Assembly: GCF_030060925.1 (NCBI RefSeq)
Contig: NZ_CP045455.1
Coordinates: 124,001 to 188,000 of the forward strand
Length of the DNA: 64,000 nucleotides
DNA from: Spiroplasma sp. SV19
GTDB lineage: Bacteria; Bacillota_I; Bacilli_A; Mycoplasmatales; Mycoplasmataceae
Reading direction: 5' to 3'
Position 1 is the stretch's first letter. The number at the start of each line of letters is the position of its first letter. Made by a program: the position numbers and the translations under genes. Shown here piece after piece: positions 20,509 to 30,874 of the stretch. A model generated the notes under the pieces. The model made no database searches and was not told the DNA's origin. It saw nothing but the letters and a program-made list of their open reading frames with translations.

Positions 20509-22740
20509 ATGCAGCAGATTAATAGTAGTATCTTTAAACGCAAACAAATTACTGATCGTTTTGCAAAAGTAATAATTACTTTATTTTCATTATGTGGAAT
20601 TATTGCTGTCTTTTTGATTATTTATTTTATTGTTGCAAGTTCGATTCCTGCTTTGCGTTATGAAGGATTTTGAAATTTTTTAACAGGAACTAAATGGGTT
20701 ATTAATAATGAAACCGGTGAGTACCAATTTGGTGCTTTAGCGTTTATTGTTGGTACCATTTTAGTTTTAACATTGGCGATTATTATTGCTGCACCGTTAG
20801 CAATTTTAACCGCTCTTTTTGTAACAGAATTTTTATCACCTCGACTGAGAACTTTTATTATTTTTATTATTGAATTATTAGCAGGAATCCCTCCAGTTTT
20901 ATTTGCGGTGTTTGGACGAGAAACAATTGGAATGTTATTTGTCCGCATGGGGGCTAGTGGTCCAACCAATTTATTAACAGCAGGGGTTATTTTAGCTTTC
21001 TTAGCTTTACCAACAATTTTTGCATTATCAGCAAATGCTTTTTTAAGTGTTCCCAAATCATATCGTTTTGCTGCTTTAGCAATGGGGGCATCGCGAACAT
21101 ATACTGCTTTTAAAGTAGTTAAAAAAGCAGCTAAAACAAAAATTATTGGGGCTGTAATTTTTGGGATGTGTCGTGTTATTGGTGAAGTGACAGCAATGAT
21201 TTTATTAACAGGAATGGCAGCACAAATTCCTAATTTGAACGAAGGCTTTTGAAGTTTTTTATTTAGTCCAATTGCAACATTGGCTACACAAATTGGAATT
21301 GAATTACCTGAGCATGTGGCCAGTTTACATCGTTCAGCTTTATTTGCCTTAGGATTAATTTTATTATTAATGGTTTCAATTTTAAATATTATTATTTTAG
21401 CCACTTACAAAATTCAACGCCAAAAAGAACGGGGAAAACATTTAATTCCTGGGTGAAAGCGAAAACATTGGCAACCCTTAGTTAAGACGGTAGGAGGGGC
21501 AAAACATTCGCCAGGATTGTCACAAGAAAGTTTTCTTGCTTTAATTGATAAAAAAATAACAACTAATTATTATAATAAAACAATGAATTATTGTCGTATC
21601 TTTTGGATGATAATAACTTGCTTAGTAACACTTAGTTTTACTGCCTGAATTATTTTAGATATTATTACTAATGGGTTTGCCGCAGTAACTTATTTATCCC
21701 AGTTTGATGCAAGTGCTTTTGTGGGCTATTATGAATTGCCACCATTAATTATGTCTACCTTTATGTTGATTTTCACAGGAACATTTTTATCAATTCCAAT
21801 TGGAATTATTACCGCAATTTACTTAAGTGAATATGCTCGTAAGAATAGTCGCTTAGTAACTTTAATTCAGTTTTCAACTGATGCATTAGTTGCAACACCA
21901 TCAATTGTTTTTGCTATTTTTGGATATGTTGTTCTCGTGGTTGGATTACAATTGGGTCACAATTTCTGATCAGCAGGATTAATGTTTTTTATGCTAACTT
22001 TGCCAATTATTATTCGTGTGGTTGAAGATGCCCTTCGGAATGTTCCTCAAGAATATCGTGATGCTGCTTTAGCGTTGGGAACAAGTAAGATCGGAATGGT
22101 TTGTAAAGTTGCGTTACCAAATGCCAAAGGAGGAATTGTAACGGGTGTAATTTTTGCAATTAGTAAGATTATTACAGAAACGGCTCCAGTTCTTATTATT
22201 TTAACATCTTCTCCCTTTATGCCGACTGGTTTTAGTGATATTGGCACAACGTTAACAGTAAAAGTGTTTCAATTAGTTAATGAACCAGGATTGTTACTAG
22301 TTGTTTCTAATCAACTGCAAGTTTCATTAACCGAATTAACAAATCATATGATTCATCATTTGTCCTTTATTATTATTTTATTTGTCTTGGCATTAAATAT
22401 TTTTGTTAAAATCATTGGATCGTTTGAAAATAATCGTCAACCAAAATGATGAACAATAATTAGTACTTTGGTTAAATGCTATTGTGGTTCTTTGTTAGGA
22501 CGAAAAAATGCATGGAAAAAACAACTTCAAAAAGCTTATCGTAACCCAGATAAAACTGTGAAAATTACAGCAAAAGTAAAAAATTACAATGGACAATTAT
22601 TGATAGCATATCAAACAAGGTTAGCAAAATTAAAAAGACAAGTCAAAAATATTAATCAACAGAAAAGACAGGAAGATTATCAACTATCAATTACTGCGTT
22701 AGAACATAAGATTCAAAATTTACAAGAGGAAATGGAATAA
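20509..22740 (+). CDS. pstCA: Fused phosphate permease PstC-PstA
   Basis: A single 743-aa protein carries both Pst permeases. The first half (about 1-310) is PstC-like with its cytoplasmic loop ALAMGASRTYTAFKVV. The second half (about 360-645) is PstA-like with ALALGTSKIGMVCKVALPNA; both are the EAA-type loops that contact the ATPase. A linker of about 60 residues joins them. A C-terminal tail (about 665-743) is Lys/Gln-rich and predicted coiled coil. It starts 3 bases after the pstS stop without a clear ribosome site, implying coupled translation. In most bacteria these are two genes. Confidence 0.9.
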
Positions 22741-22743
22741 ATT

Positions 22744-23625
22744 ATGATGAAAAAAACAGTACAACCTTCGAATAATAAAATTAAACAGTGATTCAAAAGG
22801 TTTTTTCGTCGCTTAATAAATCAACACCAACATGAATTACTAAAAGCACCAACTGTTTTGCCAAAAAATGTTATTTTAGGAATTGAAAAATTTAATTTTT
22901 ATTATAATTTTGGAACAAAACAAGCGTTATTTGATATTAATTTAAATATTTTAAAAAATAAAGTTACTGCTTTAATTGGTCCATCAGGATGTGGAAAATC
23001 AACTTTATTACGAGCAATAAATCGAATGAATGATTTAATTGAAGGCACAAAAATGAGTGGCGCAATTATGTATAATGATAAAAATATTTATCAATATCGG
23101 CAAAATATTATCTCATTACGAACTAAAGTTGGGATGGTTTTTCAAAAGCCAAATCCTTTTCCAAAGTCAATTTATGAAAATATTGCTTTTGGTTTAAAAA
23201 GTTTAGGAATTTTTGATAAAAGAATTCTTGACCAAACTGTTGAATCATCATTACGACAAGCAGCGTTATGAGATGAAGTTAAAGATAATTTATGTGATTC
23301 AGCATTAAGTTTATCAGGGGGACAGCAACAACGGTTATGTATTGCTCGGGCTATTGCCTTGAAACCAGAAATCTTGTTAATGGATGAACCAACTAGTGCA
23401 TTAGATCCAATTGCAACAGCAAAAATTGAAGAACTAATTTCTGATTTAAAAAAGGATTTTACAATAATTATTGTAACGCATTCATTGCAACAAGCAGCTC
23501 GAATTTCTGATTATACTGCTTTCTTTTGAATGGGGCAATTAATTGAATATAACAAAACAGCGTTATTATTTTCACATCCGCAAGAAACAAAAACAGAAGA
23601 TTATATTACAGGACGTTTTGGTTAA
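22744..23625 (+). CDS. pstB: Phosphate ABC transporter ATPase PstB
   Basis: A 293-aa ATPase. Walker [10 protein letters not shown] (about residues 79-87), the PstB-typical [21 protein letters not shown], signature [16 protein letters not shown] and Walker [14 protein letters not shown] are all present. It has an N-terminal basic extension of about 38 residues ahead of the usual PstB start. It follows the fused permease by 3 bases. No phoU follows, which is notable because phoU usually ends pst operons. Confidence 0.95.
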
Positions 23626-23640
23626 AAAGGATAGAATATG

Positions 23641-23780
23641 ATAAAATATAATTGTCCGTAAGGACAGTTTTCTACGTTTATTATAACGTTAAGGTGTGTT
23701 TGGGGTTATTAACCGCTATATAAATCAATAACTCTACACCCAAGCACTTAAAGCGGTTCAGAGTTATTTTAAAAGTAAAT
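23641..23780 (+). ncRNA. Candidate structured RNA with crossing helices
   Basis: Intergenic DNA with a TATAAT at 23647-23652 and two short hairpins (TGTCC-GTAA-GGACA 23653-23666; ACGTT/AACGT 23674-23689). Three long complementary pairs are arranged so that all cross. GTGTTTGGG 23696-23704 pairs with CCCAAGCAC 23739-23747 (one G-U). AACCGCT 23711-23717 pairs with AGCGGTT 23752-23758. AATAACTCT 23727-23735 pairs with AGAGTTATT 23760-23768. A terminator follows at 23782. It could be an independent RNA, or a leader for miaA that switches between alternative folds. I cannot match it to a known riboswitch class. Confidence 0.45.
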
Positions 23781-23781
23781 C

Positions 23782-23808
23782 AAAACTAACACTTGTTGTT
23801 AGTTTTTT
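23782..23808 (+). terminator. Rho-independent terminator between pstB and miaA
   Basis: AAAACTAACA stem with TGTTAGTTTT, 5-base loop, then TT-C-ATTT. Ends the structured RNA candidate or the pst transcript. Confidence 0.75.
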
Positions 23809-23869
23809 CATTTGAAAAAGTAGATTATTTAGTAAAAATTAGTTATATTTATAATGAGATTAGGGAGGT

Positions 23870-24805
23870 TTGCTGGGTGAAAAAAAAGTCATTTTAATTG
23901 TTGGACCAACAGCAAGTGGTAAAACAGATTTATCAATTAAAGTTGCTCAACAATTTAGGGGAGAATGTGTTAATGCTGATGCAACACAAATTTTTAATGA
24001 GTTGAATATTGCAACAAATAAAATAACACTTGCTGAACAAGCGGGGATACCTCATCATTTATTATCAATAATTGATTTAAATGATAATTATTCCATTAAT
24101 AGTTATCAAAAAGAGGGACGAGTTATTTTAAATCAACTTTGAGCAAAAAACAAATTGCCAATTGTTGTTGGTGGCAGTGGGCTATATATTAATGCGTTAT
24201 TAAAAAATTATCAGTTTTCTAATCAAGGACGGGATTTAGCAAAAGCAAAAGAATATGAACAGGATTCAAATCAAGCTTTATGAGAAAAATTAGCCGCAAT
24301 TGATCCTCTTGAAAGTGCTAAAATTCATCCCAATAATCGTAAGCGAGTTTGGCGAGCATTAGAATATTATTTTCAAAATGGTACTTTAAAGTCAATTAAC
24401 GATCAAGCCCACAATAAGTGGTATGTTGAACCATATATTATTGGGTTATTCCCAGATAAAGCAGAACTTTATCAACGTATTATTGAACGTGTTCAAAGTT
24501 TAACAGAGCGAGGGTTGTTTGCCGAAGTTAAAACTGCATATGAATATTGTAATTATGATGTGACAAAGCAAAGCATGAAAATTATTGGTTGTCCAGAGAT
24601 TATTCAATATTTAAAAGGAGAAGTATCATATGAAGCAACCTTAGCAGCAATGGTTCAGGCTAATAAAATTTATGCAAAAAAACAAATGACATGGTTTAAA
24701 CATCAATTAAAAAATGTTCATTGATATCCATTTCACTATGCTCAATTTGAAGATGTTTGTCACCAAATTATCCTTGATTTACAAAATAGTACTTATTTAA
24801 AATAG
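23870..24805 (+). CDS. miaA: tRNA dimethylallyltransferase MiaA
   Basis: Transfers dimethylallyl to A37 of tRNAs that read codons beginning with U. P-loop [12 protein letters not shown] (about residues 11-22), [17 protein letters not shown], the [11 protein letters not shown] motif and [12 protein letters not shown] are family hallmarks; 311 aa is normal. The start is uncertain. A TTG at 23870 is only one base from GGGAGG (23863-23868), while GTG 23877 is ideally spaced but out of frame; one more A in the run of eight A would give GTG-AAA-AAA-AAA-GTC in frame. TATAAT at 23850-23855. Overall identification is firm. Confidence 0.9.
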
Positions 24806-24815
24806 GAGGCCCCAT

Positions 24816-25772
24816 ATGAAAATTCCATCAGATTTGCAATTATTTGCTGAGATAGTTCAAACAAAACGTCATCAAATAAAAACTAATAAACAAATGCGAA
24901 AAGATTGTTATATTATAACAAAACAAGAAATAACAACAACAAAAGAACTAGGATGACGAAAAAAAAGCAAGAACCTTAAAAAAGAGTATCAAGAAGAGCT
25001 CCGTGGTTATTATTTAAATGCGAATCATTTTTTTAACGAACAAATTTTAGAAACAAAAACAATAATTAACTTAAATCTTACGACAATAACAAACTTAAGA
25101 AAGAGTATTACCAAGACTAATAAAAGCGAAGTTAAAACACAAGTTAAAACATTACAAGCAAATAATAAAGTTAACTATCAAAAGTTAAATATTTTACAAC
25201 CACATTTATTTTGAACAATTGTTTTAATGTTTATTAAGATTGCTTTTATTGGTTTTGGTGGTGGCAATGCGATGTTGCCGATTATTTTTTCTGAAATTGT
25301 TGAAAAGAAAGGGTGAATTAGTGCAGAATATTTTGATAAAATTGTTATTTTATCAAATGCATTACCAGGTCCAGCCACAATTCAAGTTCCTGCTGTTATT
25401 GGTTATCAACTTTATGGTTGACGAGGAGCATTAGCAGCTTCTTTGTGTGCTAATTTTCCATTAATGTTATTAGTTGGTGTTTTGACTGTTGTTTTGCAAA
25501 ATGCTATTCCTGAATTATATTTAGCATATATTTCATTGGCAATTATGCCAGTTATTTTAGCTTTAATTTTTGTCCTAATTATTAAAATGTTTCGTTCTTC
25601 AATGAAGGAAATTACATTATTTGTTTCTTTACCAATTATGATTTTTTGAATTATTTTTTTAGTTGCGGTACCGTCCCCTTACAATATTCCTGCCATTGTT
25701 GTTCTTGTGATGCTAGTTATTAGTTTAATTATTTACAGTTGGAAAAATAAGCAAAAAAGAGGACGAAAATAA
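24816..25772 (+). CDS. chrA: Chromate-type transporter half, with long cytoplasmic extension
   Basis: A 318-aa membrane protein of the chromate transporter (CHR) family. The CHR domain begins near residue 130 with LFWTIVLMFIKIAFIGFGGGNAMLP. It contains NALPGPATIQVPAVIGYQLYGWRGALAA, the conserved proline/glycine segment. The first 125 residues are hydrophilic, Lys/Thr-rich and unrelated to the family. Ribosome site AGGAGG lies 7 bases before ATG. The next gene overlaps by one base and encodes the partner half. Physiological substrate in a mollicute is unclear. Confidence 0.8.
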
Positions 25773-26419
25773 TGGTATTAAATATTATTCTTTATATTAT
25801 TGTTTGTTTTTTAGTTGGTATTACTACTTTTGGTGGTGGACAAGTTTTCTATGTTATTTTTAATTCGTTGTTTACTTTAATTTTGACACCAACAATTGCA
25901 AATGAACTAGTTACTGTTCAAGATTGAAATTGAGGATTAATCTTTTCATCAGTAACTCCAGGCCCAGTGTCAACCCATTTAACAGCCTATTTATCAATTT
26001 TAGTTTCAAAGCAAAACATTGGGTTATCATTATTAGTAATGATTATTTCTTATGTTGTTATTACTTTACCAGCAACAATAATTATGGTTGGCGTTGATAA
26101 ACATGTTGCGATGGAAAGCAAACAATTTCGCTATCTTTCAAAATTATTAAAACCTGTTGTTATTGCTATTCTATTTTATTTGATTATTGATTTAGTTTTT
26201 GCGGTAGCTAATTTTAATTTATATGGTGGGACAGCAAAAGCGGGACCTTATCATTTTATTACGGGCAATTGGGTTGAAATTGTTAAGGTAAGTGTTTACT
26301 TTATTGTTGATTTTAGTCTGGCTGTTTTTATCTTTTTAAAGTATAAAAAAGTTAATCCATTATGAGTAATTTTAGGTTCAGGTGTTATTGGGTTCTGTAT
26401 TTTTTATTTTATTCATTAA
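25772..26419 (+). CDS. chrA: Chromate-type transporter, second half
   Basis: A 215-aa membrane protein of the same family as the gene before it, with the matching motifs LVGITTFGGGQVFYV and SSVTPGPVSTHLTAYLSILV. Start and stop overlap (TAATG), so the two short CHR proteins are translationally coupled and likely act as a heterodimer. This is the split form known for short-chain CHR transporters. No extension is present here, unlike its partner. Confidence 0.85.
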
Positions 26420-26556
26420 TTTTATTTTTTCTGGAAAAAACTATTAAATTATTATATAATATAAATTGTAAAAACTTAAAAACTATTTAAGTTTTAACTA
26501 GTTATGATCATAGTAATAATTTTATTTGTATAAGTTATTTTTATAAGGGGACAATA

Positions 26557-27165
26557 ATGAATAAGAATTACTATAAAATATTAGAAATATCATCAAATGC
26601 AGAGATTGAAGAAGTAAAAGAAAATTTTCGTCGTCTAGCTAAAAAATATCATCCAGATATTTCAAAAGAGAAAAATGCTGAAAACAAGTTCCGTGAAATT
26701 ATTGAAGCGTATGAAATTTTGTCAAATCCTAAAACAAAGCAAGAATATGATGAAAGTTTCTTTGTGCCGAGTTTTGATAAGGTAAAATATGACTATTTCT
26801 TTGATTTCAATAATAAAACTTGATTAAAAAAGCGTTTTAAAAAACCAAAAAAGGGACCATTGTTAGTTGGGAAGGTTGTTTTAAAAGCAGCTGATGTTAT
26901 TAATGTCGGGAAAGCAAATGTTACTTTATTAGTTGAAGAAAATTGTAAAAGTTGTCAGGGAACAGGCTATTATGTTGAAAATGGTTTTGAATGTTTTTGT
27001 ACAACTTGTGGTGGGTTTGGGCGCTATGAAGAGTCAAAAACCATTGTTGTTTATTTACCAAGTTTATCAAAACCAAAACAAAAAGTAACAATTCATCGTG
27101 TTGGCCATGCTGGTTATGCTGGCGGTGAACGTGGTGATATGCGTTTAAAGTTAATTCTCTCTTAG
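26557..27165 (+). CDS. Short DnaJ-like co-chaperone
   Basis: A 202-aa protein. The J domain (residues 1-70) is complete, with the HPD tripeptide in KKYHPDIS. A DnaJ-like C-terminal segment follows (GKVVLKAADVINVGKANVTL), then one zinc-finger pair only (CKSCQGTGYY and CTTCGGFGRY) and a GGERGDMRLKL end. Full DnaJ has four CxxCxGxG motifs and about 380 residues, so this is a reduced form lacking half of the zinc region and the dimerisation domain. The glycine/phenylalanine linker is also missing. It probably recruits DnaK to selected clients. Confidence 0.85.
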
Positions 27166-27168
27166 CCT

Positions 27169-27196
27169 TTGTTAATTCTTAATAAAATGATATAAT
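27169..27196 (+). promoter_or_regulatory. Promoter of the small duplicated protein
   Basis: TTGTTA, 16-bp spacer, TGATATAAT extended -10 (27188-27196). Confidence 0.65.
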
Positions 27197-27232
27197 TATA
27201 TTATTGGGGGTACAAAGGAGGGAAAAAATATT

Positions 27233-27481
27233 ATGGGAGATAAAAAAACTAGTAAAAAAGAAGCTAGTGTTGCTTCACAAGTATTACGTGATCCGGCCTC
27301 ATCAAAAATAGCAAAAGAATTAGCAGGGAGTGCCTTAGCACAATTTCGTACTAAGAAACATACTGGTGAGAAAGAAGCTGCTATTGCTTCTCAAGTATTA
27401 CGTGATCCAGCAGCCTCACAAATTGAAAAATCAATGGCAGGATCTGTTTTAGCACAAGCTGAACATAAAAAACAAAAATAA
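27233..27481 (+). CDS. Small internally duplicated protein (82 aa)
   Basis: Two near-identical units of about 30 residues: EASVASQVLRDPASSKIAKE (15-34) and EAAIASQVLRDPAASQIEKS (49-68), each followed by AGS-ALAQ/VLAQ. The unit resembles small alanine-rich repeats of unknown function found in many bacteria. Hydrophilic, no signal peptide. It has its own extended -10 promoter, strong ribosome site AAAGGAGGG and terminator, so it is a well-defined single-gene transcript. Function unknown. Confidence 0.8.
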   Translation: MGDKKTSKKEASVASQVLRDPASSKIAKELAGSALAQFRTKKHTGEKEAAIASQVLRDPAASQIEKSMAGSVLAQAEHKKQK

Positions 27482-27485
27482 CAAA

Positions 27486-27512
27486 AAAACGAACAGATTG
27501 TTCGTTTTCTTT
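27486..27512 (+). terminator. Rho-independent terminator
   Basis: AAAACGAACA-GAT-TGTTCGTTTT followed by CTTTT. A TATAAT for the next gene (27516-27521) begins right behind it. Confidence 0.8.
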
Positions 27513-27551
27513 TAGTATAATGATAATAATGGATGTAGAAAAGGATAAACG

Positions 27552-28856
27552 ATGAAATTTATTGATGTTGCAACAATTAAATTATTTGCAGGTAAAGGTG
27601 GCGATGGAGCGGTTGCTTTTCATCGTGAATTATATGTTCCAAAAGGAGGACCATCAGGTGGCGATGGCGGTAATGGTGGCAGTATTATCTTTGTTGGTGA
27701 AGAAGGAATGAATACTTTATTAGATTTAAAATATCAGCGCGAAATTAAAGCTCCTGATGGTGAAAACGGAACAATTAAAAATATGCATGGGAAGAATGCA
27801 GTGAATAAATATATCAAAGTACCGTTAGGAACATTAATTTATAATAATGAAACAAACGAAGTTATTGGTGATATTATTGCTCATCATCAAGAAATTGTTC
27901 TTGCGAAAGGGGGGCAAGGTGGTCGTGGTAATGCTCGTTTTGCAAATGCAAAAAATAAGGCACCAACCATTTTCGAAGCTGGTGATTTAGGTGAAACATT
28001 AGAAATTCGTTGTGAATTAAAGGTTTTAGCTGATGTTGGTCTTGTTGGTTTACCAAATGCTGGAAAATCAACATTATTAGCGAAAATTTCTAAAGCCAAA
28101 CCACAAATTGCTGATTATCCATTTACTACGTTAACACCCCAATTAGGAGTGGTTCGTGACCAAAATAATTACAGTTTTGTTGTTGCAGACTTACCGGGTT
28201 TAATTGCGGGAGCTGCTGCTGGGAAAGGTTTAGGACATGATTTTTTACGACACATTGAACGATGTAAATTAATTGTCTATGTCTTAGATATGTCAGGGAA
28301 TTATGGTACCGAAGATGTTTATCAAAATTATTTAAATATTAAAACCGAATTAAAAGATTATAATTATAAATTAGAATTACGAAAAGAAATTATTGTGGCA
28401 AATAAAATGGACTTAGAATCTTCATCAGCAAATTTAGTAAAGTTCAAAGAGCAAATGCCGACGGCTGAGATTATTGCCGTTAGTGGGTTAAAAAACGAAA
28501 ATTTAACATTATTGGTAAATCAGATTGGTGTCACATTAGCAACTATTAACGAAAACAAGGCTTTATGACAATTAGATGAGCAAACAACAGAGCAAGATGA
28601 TTATAAGGTATATACTTATAGTGCACCAAGTGAACCAGAAGTGGTTGTTAATAATCTTGGCAATGGTGTTTGAAAAGTTACAGGAAAAGCAGTTTATCAA
28701 GCATATCAGAAAACACCAATTACAACATATGATAATTTATTATTATTTAATAAAAAATTACAAGACTTAAAAGTTTTTGAAATGTTACGAGCAAAAGGAG
28801 CACAACAAGGTGATGTTGTTCGCATTTTTGATTACGAATTAGAATGGGATGGATAA
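27552..28856 (+). CDS. obgE: GTPase Obg/CgtA
   Basis: Ribosome-associated GTPase for large-subunit maturation and stress control, 434 aa. The N-terminal Obg fold has its glycine-rich strands (FVDVATIKLFAGKGGDG-like; PKGGPSGGDGGNGGS). The G domain has G1 GLPNAGKSTLL (about 165-175), G2/G3 DYPFTTLTPQLG and DLPGLI, and G4 NKMD. The C-terminal OCT domain (about 345-434) ends GDVVRIFDYELEW, the usual ending. Start and length are typical. Confidence 0.95.
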
Positions 28857-28858
28857 TA

Positions 28859-29608
28859 ATGAACGATTTAAAACAATATTTAACATATTTAACTACTTGA
28901 ATTAAAGAAGAAGTAACAAAAGCACATTGTAATGGAGTTGTTGTTGGTTTATCGGGTGGAATTGATTCTGCTGTTGTGGGATTATTAGCCCAAAAGGCTT
29001 TTCCTGAGCAGCACTTAACAGTTGTTATGCCTTGTTATTCTGATCAATTTGATCAAGAATGTGCTAATTTATTAATTAATACTCATCAATTAAAACATCA
29101 AATTGTTGATTTATCATTAACATATGATCAGTTAGTGGCAACTTTAGCGTTACCACAGCATCAATTAGCATTAGCTAATATTAAACCACGGTTACGAATG
29201 ACAACCTTATATGCTTTAGCACAAAGCCATAACTATTTAGTATTAGGAACTGATAATGCTGATGAATGACATGTTGGTTATTTTACGAAATATGGCGATG
29301 GGGGTGTTGATTTAGTACCACTTATTCATTTGGTGAAAGGAGAAGTTCAACAAGCAGCCCATTTACTAGGAGTTCCATCTGAAATTATTATGCGTCCACC
29401 AACTGCAGGATTATGAACAGCTCAAACTGATGAACAAGAGCTCGGTGTTAGTTATCAACAGTTAGATTTTTATTTACAAGGAAAACAAGTACCAGTAGCG
29501 GTGGCACAACGGATTGAACATTTACATCAGGTTTCTGAGCATAAACGACAATTAGCAAAAGCACCTCCAGTTGCTTTTAGTTCTTTAATTAATGAATTTA
29601 AAAAGTAA
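28859..29608 (+). CDS. nadE: NAD synthetase NadE
   Basis: Ammonia-dependent NAD+ synthetase, 249 aa. The PP-loop [10 protein letters not shown] (about residues 33-42), [20 protein letters not shown] and RPPTAGLW motifs are diagnostic, and no glutaminase domain is present. It starts 2 bases after the obgE stop, in the same transcript. A strong terminator follows. Confidence 0.95.
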
Positions 29609-29661
29609 ATTTTATAATTAATATAACAAAATAAGTGATTATAATGCCAATGTAAGAATTT

Positions 29662-29688
29662 AAAAAGAGAGGGCAGTGCTCTTTTTCC
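29662..29688 (+). terminator. Rho-independent terminator after nadE
   Basis: AAAAAGAG-N9-CTCTTTTT hairpin; ends the obgE-nadE unit. Confidence 0.8.
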
Positions 29689-29717
29689 TTGTTTTATGAG
29701 CGTTTTTAAAGTATAAT
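29689..29717 (+). promoter_or_regulatory. Promoter of gene 29760
   Basis: TTGTTT, 17-bp spacer, TATAAT (29712-29717). Confidence 0.65.
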
Positions 29718-29759
29718 TTAAAATAGGAAAAAGGCAAAAAATTTTAAGGAGAGGATAAG

Positions 29760-30338
29760 ATGGATGATAAATTAATTGTAGATAATACCGATTTTTTGTT
29801 AAAGTTTACACTTGAAAATTTAGATATTTTAAAGAAATTAAAAACTAAACTTGATCAAGAAGTAGTTAATTTATATGATCTTGCAAGCCAAAAAAAGCAG
29901 TCAGTGCAACATTTATTAGTAAAATCAAAACATAATCATAGTAAGATTAAAAGTCGCAGTGAATTTGAAAATTTAATTCAACATGCTTTATTAGAAAAAT
30001 ATGTGGAAGGAATTTTAACTCGTTTTGAATTTCGCATTGATACAATTGCTCGTCAATATAATCCGAAAGAAAAATTTGTGAATGTTGTTAATCCAGCAGA
30101 AGTAAATGCTAAGAATTTATATGTAAAAATTAAGGATCCACAACGTTATTCAACAAAAGAAATGTTGGAGTTACAAGAACTGTTAAAAGAAGTTAATGCT
30201 CCTTTGGTTGGCTTGGTCAAACAATATAATGAAAACCTTGCACAGATTAATGCTAGTAAGGTTTTAGTTGAGAAAATAACGTTAGAAGAAATAATAAATG
30301 AATATATTGATTTTTTCTTATTAGATGATGAGGGTTAA
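29760..30338 (+). CDS. Hypothetical helical cytoplasmic protein
   Basis: A 192-aa soluble protein, all-helical in appearance, Lys/Glu/Leu-rich with likely coiled-coil stretches (about 15-60 and 135-180). No signal, no membrane segment and no motif I recognise. Ribosome site AAGGAGAGG and a consensus-like promoter make it a certain gene. It precedes hpf but has a separate promoter. Confidence 0.75.
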   Translation: MDDKLIVDNTDFLLKFTLENLDILKKLKTKLDQEVVNLYDLASQKKQSVQHLLVKSKHNHSKIKSRSEFENLIQHALLEKYVEGILTRFEFRIDTIARQYNPKEKFVNVVNPAEVNAKNLYVKIKDPQRYSTKEMLELQELLKEVNAPLVGLVKQYNENLAQINASKVLVEKITLEEIINEYIDFFLLDDEG

Positions 30339-30396
30339 AATTTTTAATTAATTTTTATTTGTTTTTTAGTTTTAATCTGTGAATTATTCGTGGTTT

Positions 30397-30405
30397 TGTT
30401 ATAAT
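30397..30405 (+). promoter_or_regulatory. Extended -10 of hpf
   Basis: TGTTATAAT, 27 bases before the hpf start codon. Confidence 0.55.
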
Positions 30406-30431
30406 AAAAATATAGAAACGAGGCGAATATA

Positions 30432-30812
30432 ATGGAATACAAAATTCGTAGCAAAAACATTATTATTACTGATGCAATGCATCAGCATTTAGTGGATACT
30501 TTTAATAAATTATTAAAATATCAACAAGTTAATGAAAATGATCTTGTCCATGTTGATATTGAGTTTACCAAAGAAAACAATGTTGTAATTAATATTTCAA
30601 TTGATATTAGAGGTAAAAACAATTTCTTAAAAGCAGAAGTTCATAATAGTGATTTTTATAAAGCAGTTGACCAAGCTTTACATAAAATTGAAGAACAGTT
30701 ACGAAAAATTAAAAGTAAAAGAGAAGACCGCCATAATAAAAATCAAGCACTCGGAAAAGTTTATGCCACAATAATGGAAGCAGAAGAGGACCAAGAAGAG
30801 GAAATGGTTTAA
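30432..30812 (+). CDS. hpf: Ribosome hibernation-promoting factor (short form)
   Basis: A 126-aa member of the HPF/RaiA family. It begins with the fold-typical MEYKIRSKNIIITDAMHQHL, has the central beta strands (VVINISIDIRG, FLKAEVHN) and DFYKAVDQALHKIEEQLRKIKSKR, the helix that lies in the decoding region of idle 30S subunits. It lacks the C-terminal dimerisation domain of long HPF and ends in an acidic tail (EAEEDQEEEMV). Own extended -10 promoter and terminator. Confidence 0.9.
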   Translation: MEYKIRSKNIIITDAMHQHLVDTFNKLLKYQQVNENDLVHVDIEFTKENNVVINISIDIRGKNNFLKAEVHNSDFYKAVDQALHKIEEQLRKIKSKREDRHNKNQALGKVYATIMEAEEDQEEEMV

Positions 30813-30822
30813 TCTAATATAA

Positions 30823-30858
30823 AAAAAGTTTAACCAGATTTGGTTAAACTTTTTTATT
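30823..30858. terminator. Bidirectional terminator between convergent genes
   Basis: A 14-bp perfect stem (AAAAAGTTTAACCA and complement) with a GATT loop, and T-runs on both strands. It serves hpf on the plus strand and the four-TM gene on the minus strand. Confidence 0.85.
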
Positions 30859-30874
30859 GTTTATTACTTACCAT

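Noticed and set aside
20658..21404. Long reverse-strand open frame (248 codons) opposite the pst permease
   Set aside because: It is the mirror of the intact PstC-PstA coding frame, has a biased Ala/Lys/Ile composition and no ribosome site.
25240..25434. Alternative forward frame inside the chromate transporter
   Set aside because: It is a shifted reading of the conserved CHR domain, which is continuous in the annotated frame.
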